From Chloroflexota bacterium (lineage in GTDB: Bacteria; Chloroflexota; Anaerolineae; Aggregatilineales; Aggregatilineaceae), in the NCBI GenBank assembly GCA_012729765.1, contig JAAYCM010000109.1, positions 124,001 through 188,000 of the forward strand: DNA of 64,000 bases. The letters are read 5' to 3'. The notes under the pieces were generated by a model. The model was not told where the DNA came from. It did no database searches and saw only the letters and a program-made list of their open reading frames with translations. The translations under genes were made by a program, and so were the position numbers. Positions 45,235 to 54,417 of this stretch are shown in pieces. Each line of letters begins with the position of its first letter. The first letter of the stretch is position 1.

Positions 45235-45648
45235 TCGCCCGCACCGCTGCCGGTTGTTGAAAAAGCGTAGTCAGACGGGCGGGCGTGGTCCATGCCCGGC
45301 TTGTGAATTTGTGATTCTCGGCGGCGCTGTTGGAAGCTACATCCCAGCCGTTGGCCGGGCTGGCCAAACAGGTGATGTGAGGTAAGGATTTGTTTTCGGG
45401 AGCCGTTTAATCTCCGCTCATACCCATCTGGCCTATCCTGAAACATTCCATCTGTCCCAGCGTGAAATCCCCCAGCCACCTGATGTGCCGGGGGATATTT
45501 CATTTTAGACTTTAAGTTCAAGCCTACCAGCGGGATACAGCAGCACGACATTCCAGTTCCATGCAGGGCTGCCCCATCTATACCGGTGGCGTGGTGCGTT
45601 TGCACTGGGATTTCAGACGAAACAACCGGATAAGGAGAATACCGTCTC
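45235..45648. other. Non-coding gap of 414 bases
   Basis: No convincing gene. It begins near a GTTGTTGAAAAAGCG stretch that resembles the ends of some insertion-sequence remnants, but no transposase motif or paired inverted repeats are found. It contains the hairpin at 45467-45506 and presumably the promoter of the following LLM gene. Confidence 0.4.
45467..45506 (+). terminator. Probable terminator hairpin
   Basis: ATCCCCC (45467-45473) and GGGGGAT (45490-45496), 16-base loop, followed by ATTTCATTTT. It resembles the arg operon terminator in having a CCCCCAG arm. Confidence 0.6.
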
Positions 45649-46605
45649 ATGGTCAATATCGGTTATGCCCTCTCAGGTGAAGAACACAATCCACGCGATC
45701 TGGTGCGCTATGCTGAGCGCGCCGAACAGGCCGGTTTTACCTTCGCGCTGATCTCCGATCACTTCCATCCCTGGATCGACCGGCAGGGCCACAGCGTGTT
45801 TGTCTGGAGCGTGATCGGTGGGATCGCGCAGGTGACGACGAACTTACAGCTTGGCACCGGCGTGACCTGCCCCACAATCCGCATCCACCCGGCGATCATC
45901 GCGCAGGCGGCGGCGACGGCGGCAGCCATGATGCCGGGGCGCTTTTTCCTGGGCGTGGGCACCGGCGAGAATCTCAACGAGCATGTGCTGGGCGACCGCT
46001 GGCCGCCCTACGATCTGCGCTCGGATATGCTGGAAGAAGCGATCGAGGTCATCCGCCTGCTGTGGGAAGGTGATGTCACGACCTTCTACGGCACCTTCTA
46101 CACGGTCGAGAACGCGCGCATCTACACGCTGCCGGAGACGCTGCCCCCTATTATGATTGCGGCGGGCGGCCCCAAAGCGGCGGAGCTGGCCGGGCGTCTC
46201 GGTGATGGGCTGATCAGCACGTCACCCAAGAGCGAACTGGTGGAGACGTTTGAGGAAGGCGGCAGCGGCAGCCGGCCCAGGTATGGACAGCTTACCGTCT
46301 GCTGGGCCGATGATGAGGCGACGGCGCGCAAGATCGCGCGTGAGTGGTGGCCGACGGCGGCGCTGGGCGGCGAGCTGAGCCAGGAACTGCCAATGCCGGC
46401 GCACTTCGAGCAGGCGACCCAGGACGTGACCGAGGAGCAGGTCGCCAAATCGGTCGTGTGTGGGAATGACGCGAGCCGCCACCTGGAGAAAATCCAGGAG
46501 TACATCGACGCCGGGTTCGATCACGTCTACATCCACCAGGTCGGCCCCGATCAGCAGGGCTTTTTCCAGTTCTACGAGCGCGAGATTCTGCCCGCGTTTC
46601 GTTAG
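45649..46605 (+). CDS. LLM-class, probably F420-dependent oxidoreductase
   Basis: 318 residues, luciferase-like TIM barrel. The start MVNIGYALSGEEHNPRDL, the segment FALISDHFHPWIDRQGHS and GVGTGENLNEHVLGDRWP are typical of the F420 family that includes F420-dependent glucose-6-phosphate dehydrogenase and its TIGR03557 relatives. EREILPAFR ends the protein. AAGGAG precedes the ATG. Cofactor F420 use is inferred from family; substrate is not known. It implies that the host makes F420. Confidence 0.85.
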   Translation: MVNIGYALSGEEHNPRDLVRYAERAEQAGFTFALISDHFHPWIDRQGHSVFVWSVIGGIAQVTTNLQLGTGVTCPTIRIHPAIIAQAAATAAAMMPGRFFLGVGTGENLNEHVLGDRWPPYDLRSDMLEEAIEVIRLLWEGDVTTFYGTFYTVENARIYTLPETLPPIMIAAGGPKAAELAGRLGDGLISTSPKSELVETFEEGGSGSRPRYGQLTVCWADDEATARKIAREWWPTAALGGELSQELPMPAHFEQATQDVTEEQVAKSVVCGNDASRHLEKIQEYIDAGFDHVYIHQVGPDQQGFFQFYEREILPAFR

Positions 46606-46702
46606 TATGCAGGTTTGAGGGCAGCACGGGCGTATTGGTTTGGGGGTAGGGATGTGTCGGTACTGAGGGGATTATCTGGACAGGAAGCAGAAGGAGAAGC
46701 AG

Positions 46703-47464
46703 ATGTATCACAAAAATGACAAGAATCGCCCCCCGGCAGAGGTCAGCGACGAAGCCTCCCAGGAGCAGCTTGAGCTGGCCCGCCAGCAGGGGGAAGCGTA
46801 TATGCGGGCGCTGAGCACGATGTCGCGGCGCGTGGCGTATGTCGGCGGTGAGCAGCGCGCCGGTGATTATCTCGTCGCTTTCGCCATCGAGCCGGCAGAA
46901 GGGATGTACTATCCGCGCAACGGCCAGCTCGAATGGCAGGAGCCGCAGCAGGAAAACATCCATCTCGAAATCTCGGTGCGCGATGCGGCGGACCAGCGCT
47001 TTATCCCCGGCCTGACCATCTATGCCACGCTGATCGATGCCAACGGGAATGAAGCAGGCACCCACCGGCAGGACTTTGTGTGGCATCCCTGGGTCTATCA
47101 CTATGGGCGCAACTGGCAGGTGCGGCGCCATGGGGAATATACGCTCCGGGTGCGGATCGAAGCGCCCGACTTCCCGCGCCACGACCGGGCCAATGGCCGG
47201 CGCTACACCCGCCCGGTCGAGGTCGAGTTCCAAAAAGTCCGTATCACACCGGGCGGGCGGCCCAACCAGATCTGGGTGTCGCCGCGCGAAGACGGCAAGT
47301 GGCAGGTGAAGTGGGCCGGGCAGGAGAAGTCGGTGCAGGTGACCGACACCCAGGCCGAAGCTGCCGGGATCGGCGTCAAGCAGGCCAAAGACAGCGGGGC
47401 CGAGCTGATCATTCTGAGTGAAGATGGCCAGATTCGCAGCAAGCGCAGTTATGCTTCCGAATGA
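46703..47464 (+). CDS. Tp34/P19-like domain fused to DUF2188, cytoplasmic
   Basis: 253 residues. After a charged N-terminal helix (about 1-45) comes a beta-sandwich (about 50-180) resembling the Tp34/P19 iron-binding proteins: YLVAFAIEPAEGMYYPRNG, LEISVRDAADQRFIPGL and HPWVYHYGRNW with Met, Glu and His that could bind metal. Residues about 185-253 form a DUF2188 domain (IWVSPREDGKWQVKWAG, QAEAAGIGVKQAKDSGAELII, DGQIRSKRSYASE). No signal peptide is present, although Tp34/P19 proteins are normally periplasmic. Good Shine-Dalgarno (AAGGAG). Function unknown. Confidence 0.7.
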   Translation: MYHKNDKNRPPAEVSDEASQEQLELARQQGEAYMRALSTMSRRVAYVGGEQRAGDYLVAFAIEPAEGMYYPRNGQLEWQEPQQENIHLEISVRDAADQRFIPGLTIYATLIDANGNEAGTHRQDFVWHPWVYHYGRNWQVRRHGEYTLRVRIEAPDFPRHDRANGRRYTRPVEVEFQKVRITPGGRPNQIWVSPREDGKWQVKWAGQEKSVQVTDTQAEAAGIGVKQAKDSGAELIILSEDGQIRSKRSYASE

Positions 47465-47508
47465 GCGCCAGCCCTGTAGATATGAGAAATCAGGTCACGT
47501 AGCGCAGC

Positions 47509-48588
47509 ATGACTCAAACCGAAAACGGGACGATCCCGATCGATCCGGTCGAAACTGCCCGGCTGGCTCGATTGCATTATGTCAGCGACGACAGCCCCGG
47601 CTACCGGCGTAAGCGTCAGGGCCGGGGCTTCACCTATCTGGACGCCAGCGGCGAGCGGCTCAGCGATCCTGCCGAGCGCGAGCGGATCGAGAAGCTGGTC
47701 ATTCCGCCCGCCTGGACCGACATCTGGATCTGCCCCGATCCCAACGGGCATATCCTGGCGACCGGGCGCGACAGCAAGGGCCGCAAGCAGTACATCTATC
47801 ACCCGCGCTGGCAGGAGCTGCGCAACCAGACCAAGTTCAGCCGTATGGTCGACTTTGGCGAGGCACTGCCCGCCATCCGCGAGCAGACCGATCGTGATCT
47901 GCGGCGGCAAGGGCTGCCGCGCGAAAAGGTGCTGGCGACGGCTGTGCGGCTGCTGGAAACGACATTGATCCGCATCGGCAACGACGAGTACGCGCGCAGC
48001 AACCAGTCGTTTGGGCTGACGACGCTGCGCGATCGCCACGTCAAAATCTCCGGCTCCAAAGTCGAGTTTCGGTTCGGGGGCAAGAGCGGCAAAGAGCACA
48101 CCATCGAGCTGCACAACCGGCGGCTGGCGCGCATCGTCAAGCAGTGCCAGGAGATTCCCGGCCACGATCTGTTTCAGTACATCGACGATAGCGGCCAGCG
48201 CCAGTCGATCGGCTCCGGCGATGTCAACGACTATCTGCGCGCCATCACCGGGCAAGACTTCACGGCCAAGGATTTTCGGACCTGGGGTGGCACGGTGCGC
48301 GCGGTGCAGGTTTTGCTGGAGATCGGCCCGTCCGAAACGGCCACCGCCCTCAAGCGCAACGTGAGCGCGGCGGTCAAGTGTGTGGCGGGCGAGTTGGGCA
48401 ATACCGTTACGGTCTGCCGCCAGTACTACATTCACCCGGCGGTCCTGGAGTGCTATGAAACCGGCGCGCTGTTCGACGTGATTCCCGCCGCAATCGCAAG
48501 CGCGCCGCCGCCCGACTCACCCTATGCGCTCACCCCCGCAGAAGCAGCCGTCATCATGTTTCTACGCCAGTGCGCGCTGAATCCGTGA
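47509..48588 (+). CDS. DNA topoisomerase IB (poxvirus/bacterial type)
   Basis: 359 residues. The N-terminal domain has SPGYRRKRQGRGFTYLDASG and VIPPAWTDIWICPDPNGHI. The catalytic domain has LIRIGNDEYARSNQSFGLTTL, FRFGGKSGKEH, KDFRTWGGT and CRQYYIHPAVLE with the DNA-linking Tyr307. It relaxes positive and negative supercoils without ATP through a 3'-phosphotyrosine. Length and motifs match bacterial TopIB such as that of Deinococcus. Weak Shine-Dalgarno; starts 44 bases after the Tp34/DUF2188 gene. Confidence 0.93.
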   Translation: MTQTENGTIPIDPVETARLARLHYVSDDSPGYRRKRQGRGFTYLDASGERLSDPAERERIEKLVIPPAWTDIWICPDPNGHILATGRDSKGRKQYIYHPRWQELRNQTKFSRMVDFGEALPAIREQTDRDLRRQGLPREKVLATAVRLLETTLIRIGNDEYARSNQSFGLTTLRDRHVKISGSKVEFRFGGKSGKEHTIELHNRRLARIVKQCQEIPGHDLFQYIDDSGQRQSIGSGDVNDYLRAITGQDFTAKDFRTWGGTVRAVQVLLEIGPSETATALKRNVSAAVKCVAGELGNTVTVCRQYYIHPAVLECYETGALFDVIPAAIASAPPPDSPYALTPAEAAVIMFLRQCALNP

Positions 48589-48601
48589 AGACGGGAAGCA
48601 G

Positions 48602-48633
48602 GCCGGGGCGCATCCAGACGAGCGCGCCCCGGC
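48602..48633. terminator. Bidirectional hairpin between convergent genes
   Basis: GCCGGGGCGC (48602-48611) pairs perfectly with GCGCCCCGGC (48624-48633). It lies between the stops of topoisomerase IB and the DUF3160 gene. There is no U tract, so it is a weaker terminator candidate. Confidence 0.55.
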
Positions 48634-48644
48634 GGTGAGTGTGC

Positions 48645-51215
48645 CTAGTTCTGGTAGAAAAGATCGATCCAGTCTGGGCGGGGCGGGGCCTGATCCGCTG
48701 CGAGCAGCGCGCGCCATTCGTCGTCCGTCATACGCTGGTCAATCAGGTTGACAAACTCGTAATAGCTGTAGACCGCGCCGCGCGTCAGTTGCAGGCCGGT
48801 CGGGCTGTTGGTGATCACATAGATCAGGTCTACATCTCCGATCCCGACTTGCAGCACGGTGCCCGCATCGGCGTTGCTGGCAACGTCCGTCACCAGCGCG
48901 ACCGTCTCCGGCGGGTTGACGACCCATTCTTCCATCGTGTAGCGGATGCTCCACAGCGCCGTGCCGAAGTGCTCTTGCAGGAACATCAATTCCTCGTAAT
49001 CGACCGGCTCACCGGCGACCTCTCGGCGGGCGATCTCCGCCAGCCGCGCCGAGAGCAGGGCCAGGCTGTTGAGGCCGCTGCTGACCCAATTCAGGGGGTT
49101 GGCCTGCGTGGGTGACGTGTTTTCCAGCCAGCCGCGCTGCTCCAGCCCGTCGTTTAGCGTGGCCGCCACGATCGCGATCCGGGCGAAGACCAGCGGGTTC
49201 GGCTCGACATAGCTGTAGCTGATCAGGGGCGGCTCAAGTCCGCCGCCGCCCAGGCCGCCCATCGGCTGCTCGGCATAAAGCAGAGTCGCGTACTTCAACT
49301 CGGTCCAGCTTCCCAGCGCGCTGTGAATATCCTTGCGCTTCCAGGCGTCGGTCTGCATCATCGGCGGCACGAGGTCGGGATCGCGCACGAGCAGCGGTTG
49401 GAGCGCCCACAGCCAGCCGCCGTAGAGGTTTTCTGTCCAGGCGTTGGCGTCGAGCGTGTTGACCTGCTCGCGCAGCTCGCCAACCCGCTCCGTATAACCG
49501 GCATATTCGGTCGCCCCGGCCTCGTCGGCCAGTGTGAACGCGATATCCGAGCCGAGCACGGCGGCGATGTCCAGGCCGAGCGGCAGCGCGCGCGAGAAGT
49601 CGTCGGTGCTGATCTCCGGGTAGATCAACTGCTGCATGATATAACCGTCGAAGGTAAAGCGCTGCCCAAAGAGCCGGAAGCCGCGCGTTAGCTCGTCCAC
49701 TGCGTCGGCGTGTGTGCCGAGCGGCAGCGGGATGCTGTTGATACGCGGGCCGGGCAGCGCCTTGACTCCGGCCAGGAACTCGTCCAGCCGGGCGGAGTCG
49801 GCCAGCGCCTCGGCGGGCAGGTCCGCCCCGAAGACCTGCTCAGCCAGCGGACCGTAATCTTGCGGCCCCAGGTCGTCCGCCGGACCGATCAGGAAGCCGA
49901 GGGTGTCGGTCATGGCGGCCCAATCCTCATACGCGCCCCCAGCCTCGCGCAGCGCGCGCAGCACCAGCAGGCCGGTCTGTGTATCGGCCTGGCTGCGGGC
50001 GGTGAAGGTGATCCGCCCCAGCCACATCATCGCGCGGAAGTACGCTTCGAGCAGCGGTGTTCCGGCGTAGTAGCCGCGCACTTTGTACTGGCTGAAGTCT
50101 TCCTGGTAGTCTTCGAGGATCGGCACGGCCAGCCGTCCCTCAGCCTGCCGGATCATGTCCACGAGCGGGCGCGCTTCCGCGATCACGGCGGGATCGGCCT
50201 GGGCGAGCGCCTGCGCCGGGTCGCGCTGTCCCTCGGCAAAGGTGGACGTGGCGTCCAGCTCGCTCAGTAGGATCAGCGGCACGGCATAGTAGATCGCGGC
50301 CTTGCGTGCCGGCGCTTCGAGCGGCGTCCCGATGGCGGCCTGATACTGCGCTTCGGCGGCCTCATAGCCACCGGCCACCACGTTCGACAGCAGGTGGAAG
50401 AAGTGATCCATTTCCAGGAACATCAGCGTGTTCTGGTAGGTGAGGAACAGCGAGTGCAGCAGGGCATCGGTCGTGATGAAGTCGGCCTTGCCGTCGCCAT
50501 GATCCCAGCCGCTGTCGCCCCGGTAGGCTTCATCGAACTGGCTCAGGCCGCCCGGCACCACGACGAAGCCGTTGCGGGCCAGCAGCGCAAGTTGTTCCGG
50601 CGTCAGGTTCGCCTGCTCGACAAAGTACACGGTGTTCAGATCGACGGGCGGGACCGGCAGATCACCGGCATAGGCGTCCGGCAGCACCAGCGCCGCCGGG
50701 TCGGGCGGAATCATGAAGGCGTCCGCGGTGAAGGCCGCCCAGTCCCAGCCCGCATAGGGAATCTCAAGCGCGACCGGGCTGCCAGTCGGCGCGACAGCGG
50801 GCAGCGGCACCTGCGGATTCGAGATCATCGGCTCGCTCATCGGCACGTTCAGCGCTACAGGCGGGGCGGGCGCAAACTGGTACGGCTCCAGGATATATTC
50901 GCCGTTCGCGCTCTCAGGCACCCAGCCGAATTCATAGCTGTCATAATCGGTGGCATTCCACCAGTAGACGCCATCGACGCACACCGGCCCGTCGAGCACC
51001 AGCAGCCGCGAGCCTTCCGGCAGCATTACGATGGTGATGGCCGCGTCTCCCGGTTCGGCGGTTAACTCAGTCGCCTGACCGGCGATCACGTTGGCGTAGC
51101 GGTCGAGCGTCAGGCGTGGGGGCGGGGCGCTGCCGCACGAATCGTCCTGGGCGGCAGCCGGCACGACAGGCAGGATCAGGGCTATGACCAGCAGGATGAT
51201 CAACAACCGTTTCAT
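48645..51215 (-). CDS. Secreted DUF3160-family protein with N-terminal SH3-like domain
   Basis: 856 residues. Signal peptide MKRLLIILLVIALILPVVPAAA with probable cleavage before QDD. Residues about 35-110 look like a bacterial SH3 domain (LTAEPGDAAITIVMLPEGSRLLVLDG, YWWNATDYDSYEFGWV). The bulk (about 200-850) is DUF3160: FVVVPGGLSQFDEAYRGD, TDALLHSLFLTYQNTL, LGSWTELKYATLLYAEQ and SYVEPNPLVFARIA. Function of DUF3160 is not established; it occurs in large secreted proteins. GAGGAG before the ATG. Single gene, flanked by a convergent terminator. Confidence 0.85.
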   Translation of the reverse strand: MKRLLIILLVIALILPVVPAAAQDDSCGSAPPPRLTLDRYANVIAGQATELTAEPGDAAITIVMLPEGSRLLVLDGPVCVDGVYWWNATDYDSYEFGWVPESANGEYILEPYQFAPAPPVALNVPMSEPMISNPQVPLPAVAPTGSPVALEIPYAGWDWAAFTADAFMIPPDPAALVLPDAYAGDLPVPPVDLNTVYFVEQANLTPEQLALLARNGFVVVPGGLSQFDEAYRGDSGWDHGDGKADFITTDALLHSLFLTYQNTLMFLEMDHFFHLLSNVVAGGYEAAEAQYQAAIGTPLEAPARKAAIYYAVPLILLSELDATSTFAEGQRDPAQALAQADPAVIAEARPLVDMIRQAEGRLAVPILEDYQEDFSQYKVRGYYAGTPLLEAYFRAMMWLGRITFTARSQADTQTGLLVLRALREAGGAYEDWAAMTDTLGFLIGPADDLGPQDYGPLAEQVFGADLPAEALADSARLDEFLAGVKALPGPRINSIPLPLGTHADAVDELTRGFRLFGQRFTFDGYIMQQLIYPEISTDDFSRALPLGLDIAAVLGSDIAFTLADEAGATEYAGYTERVGELREQVNTLDANAWTENLYGGWLWALQPLLVRDPDLVPPMMQTDAWKRKDIHSALGSWTELKYATLLYAEQPMGGLGGGGLEPPLISYSYVEPNPLVFARIAIVAATLNDGLEQRGWLENTSPTQANPLNWVSSGLNSLALLSARLAEIARREVAGEPVDYEELMFLQEHFGTALWSIRYTMEEWVVNPPETVALVTDVASNADAGTVLQVGIGDVDLIYVITNSPTGLQLTRGAVYSYYEFVNLIDQRMTDDEWRALLAADQAPPRPDWIDLFYQN

Positions 51216-51302
51216 ATTGTCAGCTCCTCAAAGGCGCATAAGGACCATGATTCATTCTATGCGGAATTTGTGACGGCAATCAATTGTCACCCGGCTGCTG
51301 CC

Positions 51303-52303
51303 CTATGCCTGCCCTTTTGCAGCCCTGTCGCGGTAGCCAGCGAGCATCTGGTCCATCACCCAACTGGTGCGGGCCGCGCTCTCGCCGGTGCTGGGGCACG
51401 TCCCCACGCCGCTCAGCGCCTCGACTACCGTCTGGATCAACGGCTGCTGGACGTGCGGCGGGTGCTCAATCGTAAATTCAGCGGCACCATCCACCGATGC
51501 CAGCCGCACCGGATCGGTAGTGAACGACGAAAACGCGATCTTGCCCCGCGATCCGATAATCACCGTCTCGTCGAAGTCTTCGAACGCGGTAAAACACCAC
51601 GTCCCTACGCCCTGCACGCCCGACTCGAATACGAAGCTGCCGGTTACGAGGTCCTCAGCCGGGTAGAGGTGGCCCTGGTTGGCGGCGAAGCCGTGCGCCT
51701 CACGGATCGGTCCGAGGGCATAGTCGAGAAAGTCGAGCGTGTGCGAGGCCAGGTCCAGGAACAGGCCCGCCCCCGCGATGGCCGGATCGAAGCGCCAGGG
51801 CAGGTTCTCGGCTGAAAATGGCGCGTGCGGTGGCTTCTGGGTGAGCGTGATCTGCACGGCGCGCACATCTCCGATCACACCTGAATCGATCAGCTCTTTG
51901 ACCTTGAGGAAGCGGGGCAGCGTGCGCCGGTAGTAGGCCACGAACAGCGGTAGGCCGTGCTGCCGGGCGGCGTCGTTCATCTCGACACACTCAGCATAGG
52001 TGCGCGCCATCGGCTTCTCGACGTAGACCGGCTTGCCGGCAGCGAGCGCGCGCAGGGTGTAGTCACGGTGCGAATCGGGCGGCGTGGCGAATACACCGCG
52101 TCCACGTCGGGATCGTGGATTAGGGCGTCGGCGTCGTCGTACCAGCGCGGGACGCCGTGCCGCCGCGCGTAGTCCTCGGCCAGCGCCCCGCTGCGACGCA
52201 TCACCGCCACCAGCGCCGAGCTGCGCGCCTGCTGCAAGCCCGGCCCGCTCTTCACTTCGGTTACGTCCCCACAGCCGATGATGCCCCACCGGATCGTTTG
52301 CAT
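51303..52303 (-). pseudogene. Gfo/Idh/MocA oxidoreductase with a 1-base frameshift
   Basis: The ATG at 52303 begins MQTIRWGIIGCGDVTEVKSG and runs in one frame to DPDVDAVY (about 52092). The protein then continues in the next frame as ATPPDSHRDYTLRALAAGKPVYVEKPMARTY, with the family Lys in EKP, to the end. One base is missing near 52089-52093: the sequence reads GCGGTGTATTCGCCACG where family members need one more base after GTGTAT. Both halves are well conserved (YYRRTLPRF, GAGLFLDLASHTLDFLDYALG), so the lesion is recent or a sequencing/assembly error. An intact paralogue is at 2481-3488. Confidence 0.8.
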
Positions 52304-52442
52304 CGTCCTGTCCCTTCGTGTGCTCTGCCGAACGATGCCCCGCATTATAGTCGGATAGGTTAGAATAGGCAGCGTGAGCGCCCGGCCAGCCCTGGTAGTG
52401 GCCGGGTTGTTTTGCTGTGAACCGGAAAGGAAAAAAAATTCT

Positions 52443-52838
52443 ATGTTTAATGCGAGCGCCCGTGCTCTGCTCCAAAAACCCTTGATCGCGCGCCTGTCGG
52501 TCATCGATCCCGATGGCTACCCGCATACCGTCCCGGTGTGGTTCATGCTCGACGGCGACGATCTGGTCGCGATTAGCGTGCGTGACACGCGCAAGATCGG
52601 CTACCTGCTGGCGAATCCGAAAGGTGCGATGACCATCGGTGGCGATCCGGACGACGGCGGCGGCTACCTGGTCAAGGGCGAGTTCTCCATCACGGATGAC
52701 ACCGATCAGGTCTGGACGAAGAAACTGTGCTACCACTATGAGGACCGGGAAAAGGCCGAGCAGGATATCGCCGATTGGGCCGATCTCGATATGGTGGTGG
52801 TGCGTCTGAAGCCGAAGCAGGTGCTCAAAGTGATCTGA
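52443..52838 (+). CDS. PPOX-class (split-barrel) flavin/F420-binding protein
   Basis: 131 residues from the ATG at 52443. Split beta-barrel fold: LIARLSVIDPDGYPHTVPVWFMLDGDDLVAIS, TRKIGYLLANPKGAMTIGG and VKGEFSITDD. These resemble pyridoxamine-5'-phosphate-oxidase-like proteins of the F420-dependent biliverdin or quinone reductase type. Reaction unknown. With the LLM gene at 45649 it is a second possible F420 user in the window. Confidence 0.75.
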   Translation: MFNASARALLQKPLIARLSVIDPDGYPHTVPVWFMLDGDDLVAISVRDTRKIGYLLANPKGAMTIGGDPDDGGGYLVKGEFSITDDTDQVWTKKLCYHYEDREKAEQDIADWADLDMVVVRLKPKQVLKVI

Positions 52839-52907
52839 TCGGCCAGCGGGCGCGAATCTCTAACACGCTTTTTACCGCGCCAGCCCGCCATGCCGGGGTG
52901 ATTTGAC

Positions 52908-52913
52908 TATAAT
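52908..52913 (+). promoter_or_regulatory. Probable -10 element before the UbiA gene
   Basis: A perfect TATAAT 58 bases before the ATG in an AT-rich patch. No good -35 is seen at 16-18 bases upstream. Confidence 0.4.
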
Positions 52914-52970
52914 CTACAGCGTTTAATACGTTCTAAACGCTGGGCATCTGTGCCCCGGTAGGGAGACCTG

Positions 52971-54023
52971 ATGGCAATTAACACGAAAACCCAGGCCAAG
53001 GCGGCGAATGTCCCGCTGCTGAAGCGCTGGCAGATCGCGCTCGATACCTGCAACTATCCCGACATCCACGCCACCGACACGATCACGCGCTGGCTGGTGA
53101 TCAGCCGCGCCTGCGTCTTTTCGATGACGTTCACCTCCGGGCTGATTGGCGTGCTGTTGGCCGCCGAGATCGGCGCGTTTGGAAGCGAGCCGCTGTTCAA
53201 AGCGTGGCTGGCCTTCCTGAGCGTGATCGGGCTGGTGGCGGCGCACGCCACAAACAACCTGGTCAACGACTGGACCGACGTGCGCAAGGGCGTCGATACT
53301 GAGGATTACCCGCGCGCGCAGTACAGCACGCATCCCGTACTGGGTGGGCTGACCACTCCCGGCGGCCTGCTCAAGGTCGCGTTTGGGCTGACGCTGCTCG
53401 ACTTCGTGATCATGCTCTATCTGGCGTGGGTCAGCGGCCCGGCAGTGATCGCGTTTGCGGTGGCCGGGCTGGTGCTCAGCCTGGGCTATACCGTGTTCCT
53501 CAAGCGCTTCGCCCTGGGCGAGCTGACCGCGCTGCTGGTGTGGGGGCCGCTGATGACCGGCGGCACGGCCTACGCCATCAGCGGCACGATCACGCGCGAC
53601 GTGTGGCTGCTGACGCTGCCCTACGGCCTGATCGTCGCCTCGGTGCTGATCGGCAAGCACACCGACAAGATCGAGAACGACCGCCCGGTCGGGGTCAACT
53701 CGGTGCCGGTGCTGATCGGTGAGCGCAACGCCCTGTGGCTCAATAAGGCTACATTCGTGCTGTTCTACGGATTGATCGTGGCGTTGGTGGCGGCGGGCGT
53801 GGCCGGGCCGTGGGTGCTGCTGACCTTCCTGGCGCTGCCGCGCATGGTCACAAGCTGGAAAGTCTACTCGCAGCCCAAACCCGCCACCAAACCGGAAAAC
53901 TGGCCGGTCTGGCCGCTGTGGTATGTCGGCTGGGCGATGTACTTCAACCGGCAGGCGGGCGTGTTCTTCATCCTGGGGCTGATCCTGAATCTGGTCGTGC
54001 CGGAGATCGCCGGGCTGCTGTAG
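52971..54023 (+). CDS. UbiA-family prenyltransferase, MenA-like
   Basis: 350 residues, about eight to nine hydrophobic segments. The two Asp-rich diphosphate-binding motifs are NNLVNDWTDVRKGVDTEDY (about 100) and GKHTDKIENDRPVGVNSVPV (about 230). The second form is typical of MenA-like 1,4-dihydroxy-2-naphthoate prenyltransferases and relatives, but the NDWTDVRKG motif occurs in other UbiA members too. An inner-membrane role in menaquinone synthesis is plausible, yet no men genes are adjacent. GGGAG precedes the ATG. Confidence 0.83.
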   Translation: MAINTKTQAKAANVPLLKRWQIALDTCNYPDIHATDTITRWLVISRACVFSMTFTSGLIGVLLAAEIGAFGSEPLFKAWLAFLSVIGLVAAHATNNLVNDWTDVRKGVDTEDYPRAQYSTHPVLGGLTTPGGLLKVAFGLTLLDFVIMLYLAWVSGPAVIAFAVAGLVLSLGYTVFLKRFALGELTALLVWGPLMTGGTAYAISGTITRDVWLLTLPYGLIVASVLIGKHTDKIENDRPVGVNSVPVLIGERNALWLNKATFVLFYGLIVALVAAGVAGPWVLLTFLALPRMVTSWKVYSQPKPATKPENWPVWPLWYVGWAMYFNRQAGVFFILGLILNLVVPEIAGLL

Positions 54024-54041
54024 AAGCGTCTGAGGGCTGTC

Positions 54042-54069
54042 GTAGGGGCGTATTGCTATACGCCCCTAC
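54042..54069. repeat. REP-like palindrome
   Basis: GTAGGGGCGTAT and ATACGCCCCTAC arms around TGCT. It matches 29026-29050 almost exactly. It lies between the convergent UbiA and MoaD-like genes. Confidence 0.75.
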
Positions 54070-54085
54070 TGGCGCAGCGCGCAGC

Positions 54086-54382
54086 TTATCCCCCGGACAC
54101 CGGCGGGATCAGCAGTAGATCGTCATCCAGCGTGACCGGCGTCTCCAGCCCTTGCAGCCAGTCGATGTGCCGCCCATTGACCAGACATTGGATGCCCGGC
54201 GTGATCGCGCCGTCGGCGGTGAGCACCCTGGCTGCCAGCGCGGGGTGCGTCTCGCGCAGGGCGTGCAGCACCGCGCCGACCGTCATCTCGGTGGGGGCGG
54301 GCACGCTGACTTCCTTGCTGCCGGCAATCGAGCGCAGGGTGGAGAGCACCCGGATACTTTTGGTCGGTGATGTGGTGGTCAT
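54086..54382 (-). CDS. MoaD/ThiS-family sulfur carrier
   Basis: 98 residues from the ATG at 54382 (AGGAGC upstream). Ubiquitin-like beta-grasp: RVLSTLRSIAGSKEVSVPA, HALRETHPALAARVL, CLVNGRHIDWLQG and the diagnostic C-terminal PPVSGG, whose Gly-Gly is thiocarboxylated. It follows the AOR gene and an aldolase, so it most likely supplies sulfur for the tungsten-pterin cofactor of AOR. MoaD-like proteins are commonly linked to aor genes. Confidence 0.85.
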   Translation of the reverse strand: MTTTSPTKSIRVLSTLRSIAGSKEVSVPAPTEMTVGAVLHALRETHPALAARVLTADGAITPGIQCLVNGRHIDWLQGLETPVTLDDDLLLIPPVSGG

Positions 54383-54417
54383 GGCGGCTCCTGTGTCGGC
54401 GGCATGTAGCGCTTCGA

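Noticed and set aside
45165-45656. Protein-coding or transposase remnant on the minus strand
   Set aside because: The frame overlaps a real gene start, has no DDE or HUH motif and no paired terminal repeats. The resemblance to an IS end is too weak.
52085-52095. Programmed ribosomal frameshift in the Gfo/Idh gene
   Set aside because: There is no slippery heptamer, internal Shine-Dalgarno or downstream structure in the expected place. A deletion or sequencing error is simpler.
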